From the NCBI GenBank assembly GCA_022496805.1, contig CM040091.1, positions 12,700,336-12,764,335 of the forward strand: a stretch of DNA of 64,000 nt, written 5' to 3'. Position numbers and translations under genes: made by a program. Below the pieces are notes generated by a model. That model did no database searches. It saw only the letters and a program-made list of their open reading frames with translations, and had not been told where the DNA came from. The DNA is from Pohlia nutans. Its lineage: Eukaryota > Streptophyta > Bryopsida > Bryales > Mniaceae. This document shows, one piece after another, positions 34,023 to 46,320 of the stretch (positions within the stretch are counted from its first letter, which is position 1; each line of letters opens with the position of its first letter).

Positions 34023-34609
34023 TTAACCCCTAAACGTTTTCACCCAATTCAAATTTGGCAGTTTTTCAAAGATGCATTATGAAATGCCTCTAATAGGGAT
34101 ATTTTCAACTTGATGAATGAATAAAAGTTGTACATTATGAATTTTAGATTCTAACCATTTGGTTAGATTTGCGATTGCTATCACCAATATTTGTGTATTA
34201 AATTTCAAACATAAAATTTAACACTCTTTTGGAATATGATTATGAATAAGATATAGACAATCTAATAATGAAATTTCTTGTGATGGGTCGAACACGGGGT
34301 TGAAATGTAATACTCTAAGTGTAGTGATTTTTGGAGATTTTTTGGTTGCTTAATTTTAGTAGTTCACTTTTTCAAGACCAATTCTAAACTAAAATTTGCA
34401 AAATTTTGGGTGGAACACTACAACATGAAATGAGGCATAAAATTTTCACTAATCATCCCCTTTCTAATCGGATCACACATGCACAGAGCTAACTTCCCAT
34501 AAAAGTTTCAATAAAAAATTTGCACTACAAAAAGTGCATGATGGATGAGAAATCGGAGTTCAAATCCGTACATCATGCAAAATATGCATGGTTGGGCGGT
34601 GGGGGTTAA
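34023..34609. mobile_element. TTAA-flanked MITE, 587 bp
   Basis: Starts TTAACCCCTAAACGTTTTC and ends GGTTGGGCGGTGGGGGTTAA, with the CATCATGCAAAATATGCATG palindrome beside the right end. It forms a head-to-head pair with 33326-33899, separated by 123 bp. Confidence 0.8.
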
Positions 34610-34652
34610 GGACCCTTCCAAAAAGCCGCTCGATCCTCTATCATAGTGTGTA

Positions 34653-36507
34653 CATTGACTCAAAATATTGAGTCAATGTGTCATTTAGTCTCATAAGACC
34701 CACAATGCCTTGAGAACATATGAACAAATTGAAAAACTTTGTATACAACAGTTGAAAAGAATATAGTAATGAAGAACATCTAAATAACACAACAAAAATT
34801 AAATTTATAGAGTTCAAAATATAAAACTTCGAAATTATATACCGGTACATACATTGGAGTTATCCTTAAAGTCCGTCAAATTTTGAAGAAGATGCCATGA
34901 ATTTTTCTTTATTATACTCTTATTTCTTCACTTCAAATAGTTAGAAGGTGTAGAAGATCTTGGTGGTTTATCATTATTAGGTGTGTAAGAGGTGTGTAAG
35001 AGCTTGGTGGTCTTCAAAAGTTTTTAAGCTCCTTTAAAATCCACACCTTTTAACTATTTAGAGTGAACAAATAAGAGTATTGTAAAGCAAAATTCTTTGT
35101 AGATTCATCAAACTCAAGGTGACTTTAAGGATAACTCTATTTACTTATTTCTTTGAGCACTTTTTAGAAAACACTCAAAAATTTGTTCATCTTCCTTTTG
35201 GTTTCAAAACAGTTGCAATTGGAGCATACAATTTCCTACACTCATCTACACTAATATAAGCATAATTCTCTTCACTACGTCCACAGTTCACGAAGATTTT
35301 TTGGGGTAGTGGAATATAACTCAATCTCCGTTTCACAAAAGCCCACACATGTGCAATAGGGTTCAAGTGAGGAGATTGAGCAAGCCACTTCATAACATCA
35401 TGTAGTTGTTCCCAAAATCATTCTTGAACAATCTTAGGTGTGTGCACAGGAGAAGTCTTGTTGAAAAATAACTTCATCAAGATCAAAGTCAAAATCTACC
35501 AATGTAGTATATAATTCCTCCTAGAACAGTTCAAGATAATTTGTAGCATTCATCCTCCCATCTATCTTGTTCACATTACCCATCTCTTCTTGAAGTTAAA
35601 CAACTCCAAAACATGATTGAGCCTCCACCATGAGTCACAGTTTGTTCAACAACACAACTTCAAAGGTTCATGTCACGAATCCAACACCAAGTCCTTCCAT
35701 TAGAAATAAAACGATTGACCCTTGTCTCATCACTAAAAACAACCCTCTCTCAATCACTAATTGTTCAGCACTTGTGTGTTTCAGCAAAAGCCAATCTATT
35801 TTTCACATTCTTGGGGGACAAAGCAGGCTTCGAAACCATGTATGTTGTTCCTAAACCTCCACTCTCTAAGCACCATCATTGTTTCAACACAAACATCCAC
35901 TCTTGTCTCACTCTTGTGCTCTCGTTGTTTGAATTGCATTCTCCAACTTACCTATAGTGAGTGAACGTATATCTCTTCTTACAAGAGATGAGAGCCTTTC
36001 GGCGCCCTCCTTTTGACAAATCAATGTTCTCATAGCATTTATTTCTAATCCTATTCACCGTAAACTTTGACAATCCCACCGCATGTGCTACTTCTCTACA
36101 GCTCAAGTTCTTCTGCAAAAACGCAACTACGATCAACTCTTTTTTGTTTGAAATTGACCTCATTGTGCCTCACAACCTCTCGACCCACTAGAAACCTTGT
36201 ACATCCTCATTTGAACACCACTCACAAAAAATTCACTCAAAACTGATCAAAATTGACAAAGTTTCACTCATCACAAATTGCTTCAAAATTGCTCAAAAAA
36301 CTAAGTTTATAAAGGCCGGCTCTCTTCTTGCTCTCTCTCTCTTTCAAATTTCCACCATGTGTAGTGAGATTATGGCTACGTGGCATGAATCTACATAAAA
36401 TATCTTCAAATTATGACAATTTAAAAAAATAGATTCCTTTTAAAATACCAGTTGTTACTCTCCGAAGTTAATAGAGAAAAACATTGACTCGGTATTTTGA
36501 GTCAGTG
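34653..36507 (-). mobile_element. Degenerate Tc1/mariner element, 1855 bp
   Basis: Flanked by TA (34651-34652, 36508-36509). Termini CATTGACTCAAAATATTGAG and the complement, CTCGGTATTTTGAGTCAGTG, form an inverted repeat of about 26 bp. Minus-strand transposase remains are in order: a helix-turn-helix N-terminus at 36163-35948 (SCREVAHAVGLSKFTVNRIR), a GGGSIMFWSC segment near 35635, an FQQD segment near 35480, and WLAQSPHLNPIAHVWAFVKR at 35393-35330. Several stops and frameshifts intervene. In Tc1 enzymes the last motif is NPIEN with the third catalytic acid; here it is NPIAH, so the catalytic residue is lost. Inactive, but its ends are intact. Confidence 0.85.
34857..35136. mobile_element. 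GAGTTATC-ended TIR element nested in the mariner
   Basis: 280 bp. GAGTTATCCTTAAAGTC at the left and its complement at the right start long imperfect arms (AATACTCTTATTT, AAATAGTTA, AAGGTGT). It lies between the transposase end and the mariner's terminal repeat, so it inserted after the mariner. Confidence 0.75.
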
Positions 36508-36540
36508 TAGGATAGATGACACTACAAATCTAAGTTAAGT

Positions 36541-37500
36541 TGATTATATCCCACATTCTACTTGTGATTGGTCCATTGACTAATTGATGTACACTTTTGA
36601 TATTTGAAGAGCGTTTGAAAGTGAGAAATTTTAAGTTGAAAAGGCTCTTCAAATACAAATGAATAATTTCAGCGTGTCAGTCTCTCCAGGATTGCTCGCG
36701 CTTTTCATAGCATTGTTGGTGAGGAACAGAGTAAACACATTGTTAGCGAGTATTTGCAAAGAAGAGGTGAAGGTGGACCTAGTGATATATTCATGTTCCA
36801 GGACTGTGATCAGAGGGAAGCTGGTTTGGGTCCTTACATCACTCAAGCATTTGCTCTTAGCATTGTGGATACCGCTCTGACTATGGAAAAATGAATGAGT
36901 CTAGGTTGGTCAACAATTTATTTGGCTCGTGAGAGTGGATAATCCACTAAAAATCAGGGCCCTCAGAAATCACTTGTGTTAGTGTATTTTTTCTTCTTAA
37001 TTGTAGATCATAATTGCACAATCCGTGCGTGGTGATTTGTGAGTGACTCACTATCTTCAAGAGTTTAATTCAGTGATGTTGGTGGGGGAACTACATGGTG
37101 AGGTTTGACTTTTTGAATGAACTTTAAAGTGCAATCCAAATGGAGATGCTCTAAGAACAGCTCCACCGCAGCCCTCCCAGGGCCCTCCCAACTGCAGAAG
37201 TAAATGAAAAGTGCCCAGGGCCCTTCCAAAATGGCTCTTGACTCTGGATCCTAGCGTGTCAAGAAATGGCCCTCCAAATCACTATTCAGTTGACTAAATC
37301 ACTATTTAGTTGATTAAATCACTATTTAGTTGATTAAATCCCCACATTCTACTTGTGATTGGTCCATTGAATATTTAATGTGCACTTTTGATGTGTGAGG
37401 GCCCTCCAAGGGTGGGGGAGTGTAAGTGCAAGGGCCCTCCAAATGTAAATGAATAATTTGAACGAGTCATCTCTGGCGTGTAGGAGTGGGGATGCTCTAA
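36541..37500. repeat. Direct repeats and MITE copy 2
   Basis: A block beginning GTTGATTA, CCCACATTCTACTTGTGATT, GGTCCATTGA at 36538 recurs at about 37331, followed in both by AATGAATAATTT. Between them, at about 36845-37154, lies an inverted copy of the GAGCATCTC MITE seen at 2537-2833. Three copies of TCACTATTTAGTTGATTAAA lie at 37273-37335. Confidence 0.65.
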
Positions 37501-37599
37501 AACCTCCAAAAACCTCCCATTGAGCTACAAGCATTCAATTTCAGTCAACCGAAAGAGTAGGAAGTCATCACACAAGTCACATAATTTGGTCATAAGATT

Positions 37600-37925
37600 T
37601 TTCAGCCCTTCATAACATTTAGTAGTCTTCAAGAAGGGTGCCTTTTGTTTCATCCACCTTTATTTATAGAGTGAGCAGTGATTTGTATTTGAATGGACTA
37701 TTGAATCAAATAAATAATTATAGAACACTGTTGAATTGTGATTGAGGAGTGCTTTGAGTTCCTGTGCACCATGGTTGCTTGCTCTTGCTTAATGCCACAT
37801 GTCCCCGTAGCTACTGATGTGATGAGGAATATCCCACATCATTTCATTCGGGGAATGAAATGATGTGGGATATTCCACATCAATCTATTAGGGAAAGGCA
37901 GCAGCTGCAAAGGCTACTGAATGTT
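37600..37925. repeat. Dispersed repeat, copy 2 (inverted)
   Basis: Reverse-complement relative of 7555-7870. Contains its own local palindrome, GATGTGGGATATTCC with GGAATATCCCACATC, around 37829-37890. Confidence 0.7.
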
Positions 37926-37965
37926 ATGTTGCAAGGGTTCAAATATTGAGTGAATAGAGAAAAAG

Positions 37966-38075
37966 GATGGATAGATGGAAACTCTGGAACCCTTTCTTGG
38001 CTAGCGTGAATAAAGTGTTTTTGTAATGACAACGACCCGACCAGTGCCCATCCCACAAAGCGCCACTGGAACTAG
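37966..38075 (-). mobile_element. Short retroelement tail fragment
   Basis: The plus strand reads GATAGATGGAAACTCTGGAA, GCGTGAATAAAGTGT and GACCCGACCAGTGCCCA, the reverse complement of the tail shared with 28195-28396 and 46185-46320. Strongly 5'-truncated. Confidence 0.6.
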
Positions 38076-38512
38076 AGAAAAAAAAAATCCTTAAACAAAG
38101 CAACCAATAGAGGCAAATCACAAACCAATACTGAAAACATTATAAGGCTTCCTCAGTCAATTGGACCTTATTGCATTTGAAAGGGGGTCAATTTTTAATT
38201 TGACATTTAATATTTCATTAATCATTTGGTTGTTCTTGAACATGCTTTTTTAATGTTTATTAGATCACTCAATGAAATTTTGGATTTGGTACAAAGTCCC
38301 AATTGCAAAACATGTTGTGAAAAATATAAATTTGGATTCTTATTTAATTTTAAACAAGTTTCAATTTTGTAAATTTTTCAACCTTCAAAAGTTTGTTGAG
38401 TTGCCAAGTTATCTTTTGCTAAAGATGGCTTTGATTCTCCAAAAAATTACGATTCTTACAACGATTTAGTCCTACAATGTTGATTCCCAAGGATGAATAG
38501 TGGGACTATTAA

Positions 38513-38725
38513 AGAATGTTATGTCCATGTTTCAACATTCATTCACATATTGGATAGAAAATATTACATTAGAAGATATCCACAATTATTTTTGTTTTCA
38601 TCCACAATTATTTTTGTTGTCATCTACAATCTATCGATTTCGTCCAAGATATTTTTTTAATTTGAATTTTTATGACAAATGACTTCATGGTTTTTGGCCA
38701 CTTTCTAGTCAGATTTTTATTTTTG
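38513..38725. repeat. Dispersed repeat, copy 2
   Basis: Same-orientation relative of 3835-4110 without the (TA)n expansion. Confidence 0.7.
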
Positions 38726-40038
38726 GTGCAATCTAGCACTAATTTGCCCAAAAAAATGGCCTGGAGTAGACTCTTGAATGGGATTCCATGGCAAACTAAG
38801 GTGGAGGCACCTAGCTAAAACTGCCCATTTAAGCTATTGTGCTTGGAATTTTTTGAATATCAAATTGGGACTATTTTTGGATTATAGATAGACTAATAAG
38901 TTTATGTATAAAAGTGAAAAAAAAATTAATATTGATCTCAACTAAAATGTAATTTATATTAATTTTGAAAGTGGAAAGTTAGTCATATACCACTTGTATC
39001 ATATAAGTTGTGCTTTTTTCAACACAAAAGTATCATGAATTACATCATAAATTCTCCAATTCCGATCACTTGTAGAAGCATTCTAATTGAATAACATTCA
39101 AGTGATCAGCTTAAGATTTCTTGGGGATTACAAATGGTCCAATTTAGTTTTTTACATATCAATAGTTGGGGCACCTATGAGCGTGAGGTTTTAAGTACTT
39201 CCACTTTACTAAATAGTCAAACATTCACAATTTTTTATATTTTTTTCCACATGATAAAAATAATTAGCACAAGATAATTTTTACAAGGTAAGTCCCTCTA
39301 ATTTTTTGGTTCTATTAATACTCCTATTCAATGTAGTGTATAAACAAAAATTTACAAATGTGGTTTTGACACTTGGCACTAGAAGACTCTATGCATCGTT
39401 TTTCTCTAGCTATATTTCACCAAATTTCTCTTCAGAATATGGCATTTCTTTTTTTTTTAAGGAAAAAAATAAGAAAAATTGAATTTTTTCACCATATTTT
39501 CCCTATATTTATTTTTTGTAAAGATAGCCAGATTTTGTGAAGAAAACCAACAAAAATATGAAAAGAAATTCTATCAAAATATGGTTGTCAGCTTATAATT
39601 TTGCCAAATATTCTTTCCCAATTCTTTTTACGCTGTCAGTTAGGCTTCAAGGAAACAAACACTCACTGTGAGCAGAAATTTTGAACATATGGTTGATGAT
39701 TATTTTGCAATGTACTGATAGTTGCCAATGCAGACAAGACAACAGGACAACAGCCTGAATGGACATCACTGTCCATCATATGAGTGAGAACAACACTCAG
39801 CGTACAAGTGATGTTATTTTGTGATGTTGTTTTTGTGGTATCACGTGTGTTGCAATATGACGGACGTCCCAACTGCCCTCTCCGTCAGTCCAAAAGTTTT
39901 TTTCTTACTTTACTTACCTGAATGAATTTTCACCAAACGCTACCCTTTTCCATGCGTTTATTGTGGGCCAAACTAATTCTAAGAAGTTCTTTTTTATGTT
40001 TAGTTATGAGACTGAATCAAAAGTATCATTTAAAACGA
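38726..40038. other. Spacer, nothing recognised
   Basis: AT-rich sequence with short frames only and no terminal repeats or family similarity that I can see. Confidence 0.55.
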
Positions 40039-41073
40039 CATAGCATAATAGAGCAGTGCAATGGAGTACGGGTCGCATTAAAACTAATCCCATCGAACTA
40101 CTGGGAGAGGTGAGGCCCACTAGTCTGGAAGAGTCTCGGGCAGCCCGCCCAGACATCTTCTTCGACGGCTCACTTCACCATTTGTCTGACTTCATCGGTA
40201 GGCTTCATTGTGGTCTTCCCATCCTCTTCATCTTGGTCTTCCCATCCTCTTCATCTTGGTCTTCCCATCCTCTTCATTGTCGTCTCCAGAGTTGATCCCT
40301 AACCTAATCCTCCTTCATCTCTGGCGGTGCTCCTCATCTCTACTGCGGCGCCAACTAGAGTGTTCTGGTTATCTTGCAAAGTCTCGGTGATTGTGTGGGT
40401 CATCCAAAGCAAGACATTGATTCACAGGCACAACAAACAAGATCACACACATGCAAAAATTTCAAAGAGAATTCCACAGTTGCATTTTCAGCTACATGAA
40501 CTTTTTTTTTGGTATCTGCTCTCTTCCCATAAGCTACCCAAAAACCCTGCAATATTATAGGTGACGATGTATCTTTTCTCAAAGATTAAGTCGTGTTTTT
40601 GTGGAAACTTTGTAATTGGTTTTATCTCATAATTAGGTTCATGTGTTTTGAATACTAATGTTGGTTGAAATTGATCATGGAGATCTCAAAACCACCAGAT
40701 TTCAAGATGGTGCCGCTGGAGAGTTATGAAGGAGGCCTGGATTAGAGATCCGCTCTAGAGATGACGATGAAGAGGATGGGAAGACCACGATGAAGTCAGG
40801 CAAATGGTGAAGTGAACCGTAGAGGAAGACGTCTGAGCCTCCTCCGGATTGGTGGCCCTTACCTCCTTGGGAAGTTTAATGGGGTTGGTTTAATATGACC
40901 CATGGAGTACACTTTTGAAAACTAAATCAAAAGAGAATCTTCATTTAGATCCATTTTTCAGTAAGTTGTGAAAGAATGTCATTTGATTTCCATGAATTTT
41001 GGGACAGCATTGTCCCGTAAACTTAGTTTTTAATTTTAACTAGATTTTGATCCCATTGCTCTATTATGCTATG
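40039..41073. mobile_element. Foldback element with arms of about 350 bp, 1035 bp
   Basis: Both ends read CATAGCATAATAGAGCA (right end inverted). The arms 40039-40370 and 40690-41073 are imperfect inverted repeats sharing ATGGAGTAC, GGTGAGGCCCAC / GGTAAGGGCCAC, GTGAAGTGAAC, GACTTCATCG and TGGTCTTCCCATCCTCTTCA. The right arm contains an extra AT-rich block. No transposase. Long arms suit a MULE-like or foldback transposon; no target duplication was found. Confidence 0.75.
40211..40277. repeat. 23-bp tandem repeat
   Basis: Three units of TGGTCTTCCCATCCTCTTCA plus TCT at 40211, 40234 and 40257, in the left arm of the foldback element. The right arm has a single unit. Confidence 0.9.
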
Positions 41074-42910
41074 GAAATGGATTCATGTAAAGTCATATTT
41101 GATTTAGTCCTTATTATAATAAAACAATTATTATAAATAGAGAGTTACAAAACATTATGGAAATTTCAATAGGAGGTGTTGAACCTCTTTACAAAATATA
41201 TCATTGTTTTGTGATAAGATCAATTCACAAAAAGTAACCAATCCCAGTGGAGTTTATCAAAGTGAGGTTTGAGATCCCCTTCTTATAAGACCCTAGATTA
41301 TTATAAGTTGCGTGGCGAACTTTTTGTAAACTTCTCCAGTTTGTTTGTCGCTCAAGCTATTTTGCGCAAACTTTCTTCACTGCAAACTATGGTAACCCAC
41401 TCGCTTTGCTCCTTTGTTCCTTTACTATTTTTGGGAAAATCTTCATTTTGATTATTGTTATGTTTATCTTGTGATCAACCACGATAGTAGGGTAGTTACA
41501 CATAATTGTCATTTCTCCTAATCACCAATGGCAACGTTTCAATGAATTGGGTCAAGAACATAGGAGGAGATAAGGAGGTTTTCAAAGCAAGGTGATTATA
41601 AATATGTAGTACTCCCTTTGTTCTATAATAAGAGTCCAAAACCACATTTTTTTCTCTTTTGCGTCAATTTAAGAGTCCACATTCATTGTATTACCTTCCT
41701 CGGCATTTGTGTGTTATGTCCACCAACTCCTCTTGGTGCACCAATTACATTTTGGTGCACATTTGTGCACTTTAAGCATTTGTTTAAAAAGCTAACTTTT
41801 AAACCAATTTGAAAATTATGTAGCAACAATTCAATGAAAATGAGTGATATGACTTCTAGATTCATATGCATAGTACCCAAAAAAATTACAATGTTAAAAT
41901 AATTTCATGCTAAAGATTTTGAGTATCAAACTCCCATTTTAATAATAGTTTTACTAATCTCTGTTCAAACTTTGAATGTAAATATAGTTATTGTTTGATT
42001 CTATATTTAAAAATCTAAAACTAAGCTAACTTGCAAAACTTCATTTTCAAGTTAATTCAAAAAATAAATCCATCAAAAAATAAAATTAATAGAGAAACAA
42101 TTCATCCCTCCCAAAAAAATAATAAATTTGAAAATTTGAAATTTTAATCAATTTGAAAAAATACGAAAAAATTGAAAGATATTTTTCTTTACATATTTGA
42201 ACACTAGAAAAAATTCATAGCTCTTTGTTTTCCCTCTCTTTTAAAAATTTAGAGTGCATATCATGCACTATGACAATGCACTAGTTTACCCTTTGTTTCA
42301 TCCTCCATGAAAACATAATGCCAAATTTTTATTTTCAATCAAAAAAAATTCCTCTTTTATTAATACAAACCATCCTACCACTTTAAATTTCACCAAAAAA
42401 GATAAAAATAAAAATAATATTATTATTATTATTATTATAATAAAATCTTCAGAATGGATTTTTCAAATCCTTTAAAAGTACATTGTGACAAGAATTCTAA
42501 TGAACAGGCAGATTTTTAAAGGAATTAGCAATAAATCCAATATTTTACAAAAACAACTAGTTTTAGACAAGAATCCATCCGGTTATTACCTATGTGTCAC
42601 TTAGGTAGCACCCAAGTATCACAAATTTTATCCGGATTTTAGCCTAAAACTATGAGTTTTTGCCAGTAATAACATGCAATTTGCTATTTACACACTTGGC
42701 CATATAATCATGCACTTGACCCCTGGGGCCGGCTCATAAAAAAAAATTGTCTATAAATTTTAAAAATGTCAATTTTTGTCTTTTTACAATCCCTTACATT
42801 GTAAACAAAGTAAAACAATTCTTTTATGTGTTCTTTTTTTATGTTTTATCTTTTCTTTTATCTTTTCTTGTATCTTGTCTTCTTTTGTGTCTACTTTCAT
42901 GTCTTTCTCT
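41074..42910. other. AT-rich spacer with one orphan Stowaway end
   Basis: A TA followed by CTCCCTTTGTTCTATAATAA at 41612 is a Stowaway-type left end, but I find no right partner. An (ATT)n-like tract lies at about 42415-42438. No gene is visible. Confidence 0.55.
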
Positions 42911-42949
42911 TGTCTTCTTTTGTGTCTTCTTTCATGTCTTTGTCTTGTC
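42911..42949. repeat. Pyrimidine-rich block, left copy
   Basis: TCTTCTTTTGTGTCTTCTTT followed by CATGTCTTT recurs at 46331-46359. The two copies flank the LINE-like element directly and look like a duplicated insertion site or a pre-existing array. Confidence 0.6.
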
Positions 42950-43150
42950 CAAAAGAAAAATACAAAATATACAATCACACAATAATACCAAGAACACCAG
43001 TAAACCCCCTACTACTCCCTCAACCACCACAACCTCAACACCCAACCCCACCACAAAATATAAAAAAACCATCCCATAAGTTTTCCCATCCACACAATAT
43101 TAAACCACAAAAAAATTACAACAAAAGACAAATATCAAATATCAAAAAAA

Positions 43151-45839
43151 TACAAGACCTATTTATGCCAATGGAGAGACCCAAACCACATAACATACAC
43201 TCAATGGTTACAACAACGAGAATTATTTCCATTAAACCTTCCACCAGTAATACACCACAATCTAAACCTACTTAAAAAATACTACTTAGAATGTCAAAAT
43301 AGACACTATCAAAATATTATAAACACACAATTTACACCCGCACAAAATCGTGATACAAGGTATATCCCACCGTCAACAATAATCCCTTGCGTCAAAACAT
43401 CCACAATTGAATGTAACCCAGAAAGAGACATAAACACAAACAAATGCACCATCCAAACACAAAATGACAAAACTCACGTATATAACGACACTGGTAAATA
43501 TATCACCACCATCCCGACTACAAGAATACAATGGTTATGGCAACAGTATAACAACAACAAATACAACATCCACAGACTAATACCTGCTATACAATCATTT
43601 GAAACAGAAGTAGTCTGGTTATAACAAAGATACGAACACAAAAACAACAAAAAAGGTTCAATAAAAACACCACACCATACCATTCCAACTAACATTCTAG
43701 ATACACTCATGACAACATTTAATATTATACATTCATACTTCTCCTCACCAATAACATGCTCCATGAAATCCACCCAATTCTACTCAACATTCGCCAGAGA
43801 CAAAAAATTTGGCTCACTAGGGACAACCTTTCAATACAAATGGACAGGTGTCGGATATGCCCACCCAAATGACGCCGAAACAACACAACAAGCAATACAT
43901 TGGGCAAGGCTAGCAACAAAACAAGACCCTGAAACTGTCACCATTCTAGCAATTCCAGACACCAACTGGTACCAAAATTTATCACTATACACTAGACCCT
44001 TTCCAAATACGCATGCCATTATACATTTTGCCGCGGACACCATTACATATGACGAACCAACAATACCACTAGAACCCAACAAAACCCGAAACGAACTACT
44101 TGCAATGCACATATGGTGTATTCACCATCAAAACAACAACATTGGCACAATAAACCAAATAGACACCATAAATACAACAATAGAAAATCTACAAAAATTA
44201 CGCAATACCATACACAAACAGCACCACCTACGCCGCCGAACACAACAGTTAACAAAAGCACAAAATGGAACAAACTCATATACCCGCCCTATAACAATCT
44301 ACAAAACATGTGGGTAAATCCCCTTCCAAATTTCGAAATAAACACTACACTAAAATTCCTACCAGAATATAGCTACTACACAGATGGCTCCTTTATACCG
44401 CCAAAAGAAGCAGATGATGGCCATTGGAAAAAGGAAAAACCAGGATATGGAATATACAACCCATCTAAACCAGATGTACAAATATAAAAAAGACTGCCTG
44501 GACTACAAACATGCTTCAGAGCAGAACTTATGGCCATACATGAAACACTTTCACTGATCACCACTAAATATATAAACGAACCTACACATATATTACAGAC
44601 TGCCTCGACTGTATATGCGTTCTAAATACACAACTAAAACATCCAATCCAACAAAATAACCACGCCGATAAAACCATATTAAAAGAAATGGTAGAAATGC
44701 TAAAAAAGCGAACACAACCCACCACAATATACAAAGTAAAAACACACGCTAAAATCAACGGATATGAACACGGAGACCAACTCGCAAAAGAAGGTACCAT
44801 GAAAAGAGGCTATTAATTTGCAGCAAATCCACACGAATTTGCACATACCACACCTTACTACTTCCAAAAAGACACATGGCCCGGTCGTATCAAACAACTA
44901 GACAAAGGTCCAGTCAGATGTTTGGAAGAATACATAAAGAAATATGACCTTGAAAATAACCTAGAAATACTGGCAGAAGACTTCCCCAACATCAACAAAT
45001 GGACAACAAACTCCATCATAGATAATGAATTGTCCAATAACTTTTGGAATAATCCAGACATAACAGACGCACAAAAAACAAGCATACTAAAATTTAGAAC
45101 CGGTCAATACATGGGTAATGCAAGAAAGCAATTAATTTTCGGCATACAAAGATTCCCCTCAAAAACATGTCCCATTTGTAACTCACAAGATGCAGATACA
45201 TGGCTACATGTACTCTTAATATGCAAACAACACCATATTCACGCATTACGAACCAAAAGACACAACAAAGCGGTATGGGAATTAAGAAAATTAATACTAT
45301 CCTCAAATAAATCAAGATGCTACACTCTCATGAATGCGGGCACATTCAACAATAATCCACAAAAAAACACAGTTCCTCCATGGTTATTACCATGTACCTG
45401 TAATCAACAAAGATGTCAATGTAATGCCAGATTCAAACCAGATATACTATGCATTAAAGGCCTCCCATACCAAAATCCATCTCCTCTAAACCCCGATGAT
45501 AACCTAACCATACAATTTATAGAATTCACATACACAAATGATAGATTTTCACCAGAAACAATTGGCAGAATTTTTTTAAAATATCAACCTCTAATTACTA
45601 ACATCATACAACAAGGTTGGAAAGTAGATCCTATCATCGTCATTACAGCTGGAGCCAGAGGAACCACACACGTCCCCTCAATGAAACAACTAGAAACAAA
45701 ATTCAACATTTGCAAAACCTCCATAAAACACACATTCAAAGCAATAAATACCATTGCCATACAATTTGCCGGATCTATCATTTTGCACAAAAGACGTATA
45801 GAGAATAATCAAACAATACCAACACACGTAGTAAATTAA
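43151..45839 (+). pseudogene. Retroelement polyprotein remnant with RNase H domain
   Basis: One frame runs 43151-44317 with a single TAA at 43622, containing IIHSYFSSPITC, KKFGSLGTTFQYKWTGVGYA and QAIHWARLATKQDP, a region I associate with retroelement polyproteins but cannot name. After a frameshift the RNase H domain follows: YYTDGSF at about 44373, FRAELMAIHETL at about 44516, then a second shift, ITDCLDCICVL at about 44590 and INGYEHGDQLAKEG at about 44755, giving all four acidic positions. Stops lie at 44485 and 44814. The last frame (to 45839) has CPICNSQDADTWLHVLLICK, a zinc-knuckle-like pattern, and RFKPDILC...IQFIEFTY, resembling a PD-(D/E)xK nuclease core. No F/YxDD reverse transcriptase motif is seen. 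Non-functional as it stands. Confidence 0.75.
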
Positions 45840-45904
45840 AAGAGGGAGGGTAGTGGTGAAAACCAGTGCTAGCCACTCTTTTCAAACAATTAGCTCAACT
45901 TGTC

Positions 45905-46090
45905 TCAGGGGATAGGTAGGGCCGGTTGGTTGGTATAACTTTCCTGCCATGATAACTCACTAGCAACACCAAGCCATGTGTACCACACCACTGCTGAAAC
46001 AAGCCCAATAGGTTTCGAACCCGGACCACATAACTGTGATACAACACTCTTCACCAACCAACCAAAGAACTCATGACTTGGTGATAACAC
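45905..46090 (-). repeat. tRNA-like segment in the retroelement 3' region
   Basis: On the minus strand it reads TTTGGTTGGTTGGTGAAGAG followed by GGTTCGAAACC about 35 bp later, resembling box A and box B of a tRNA. The other copy is in FNR intron 2. The tRNA-like strand is opposite to the element's coding strand. I do not see a full cloverleaf, so this is not called a tRNA gene. Confidence 0.5.
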
Positions 46091-46320
46091 TTAAATTAGA
46101 ACATACCTTTATACATTCTAGCACACCACCATCATTTCCTTGTTATTTTCGTTGTCTCTTTGTTTTTGTTACTCTGTTGCGGTTACTATAGTGTCCATCC
46201 TCGAAAGGGGAGAGTAGTTTTGTCCCAATGTCCCTCTGTCCGGTGGGCACCGGGTCATTGACATACAAACGGACACTTTATTCACGCCGGCCCTTTTATA
46301 GGGTTGGTGTTTCTATCTAT

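Larger units (their letters stand above)
42950..46320 (+). mobile_element. LINE-like retroelement, 5'-truncated and decayed
   Basis: About 3.4 kb between two pyrimidine-rich copies. It contains a broken polyprotein with RNase H (43151-45839), a 3' untranslated part with a reversed tRNA-like segment (45905-46090) and a tail ending in TTTCTATCTATC. Three other tails of this family are in the window. The sense strand is extremely poor in G and rich in A and C, unlike all host genes here. No reverse transcriptase is seen. Confidence 0.75.
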
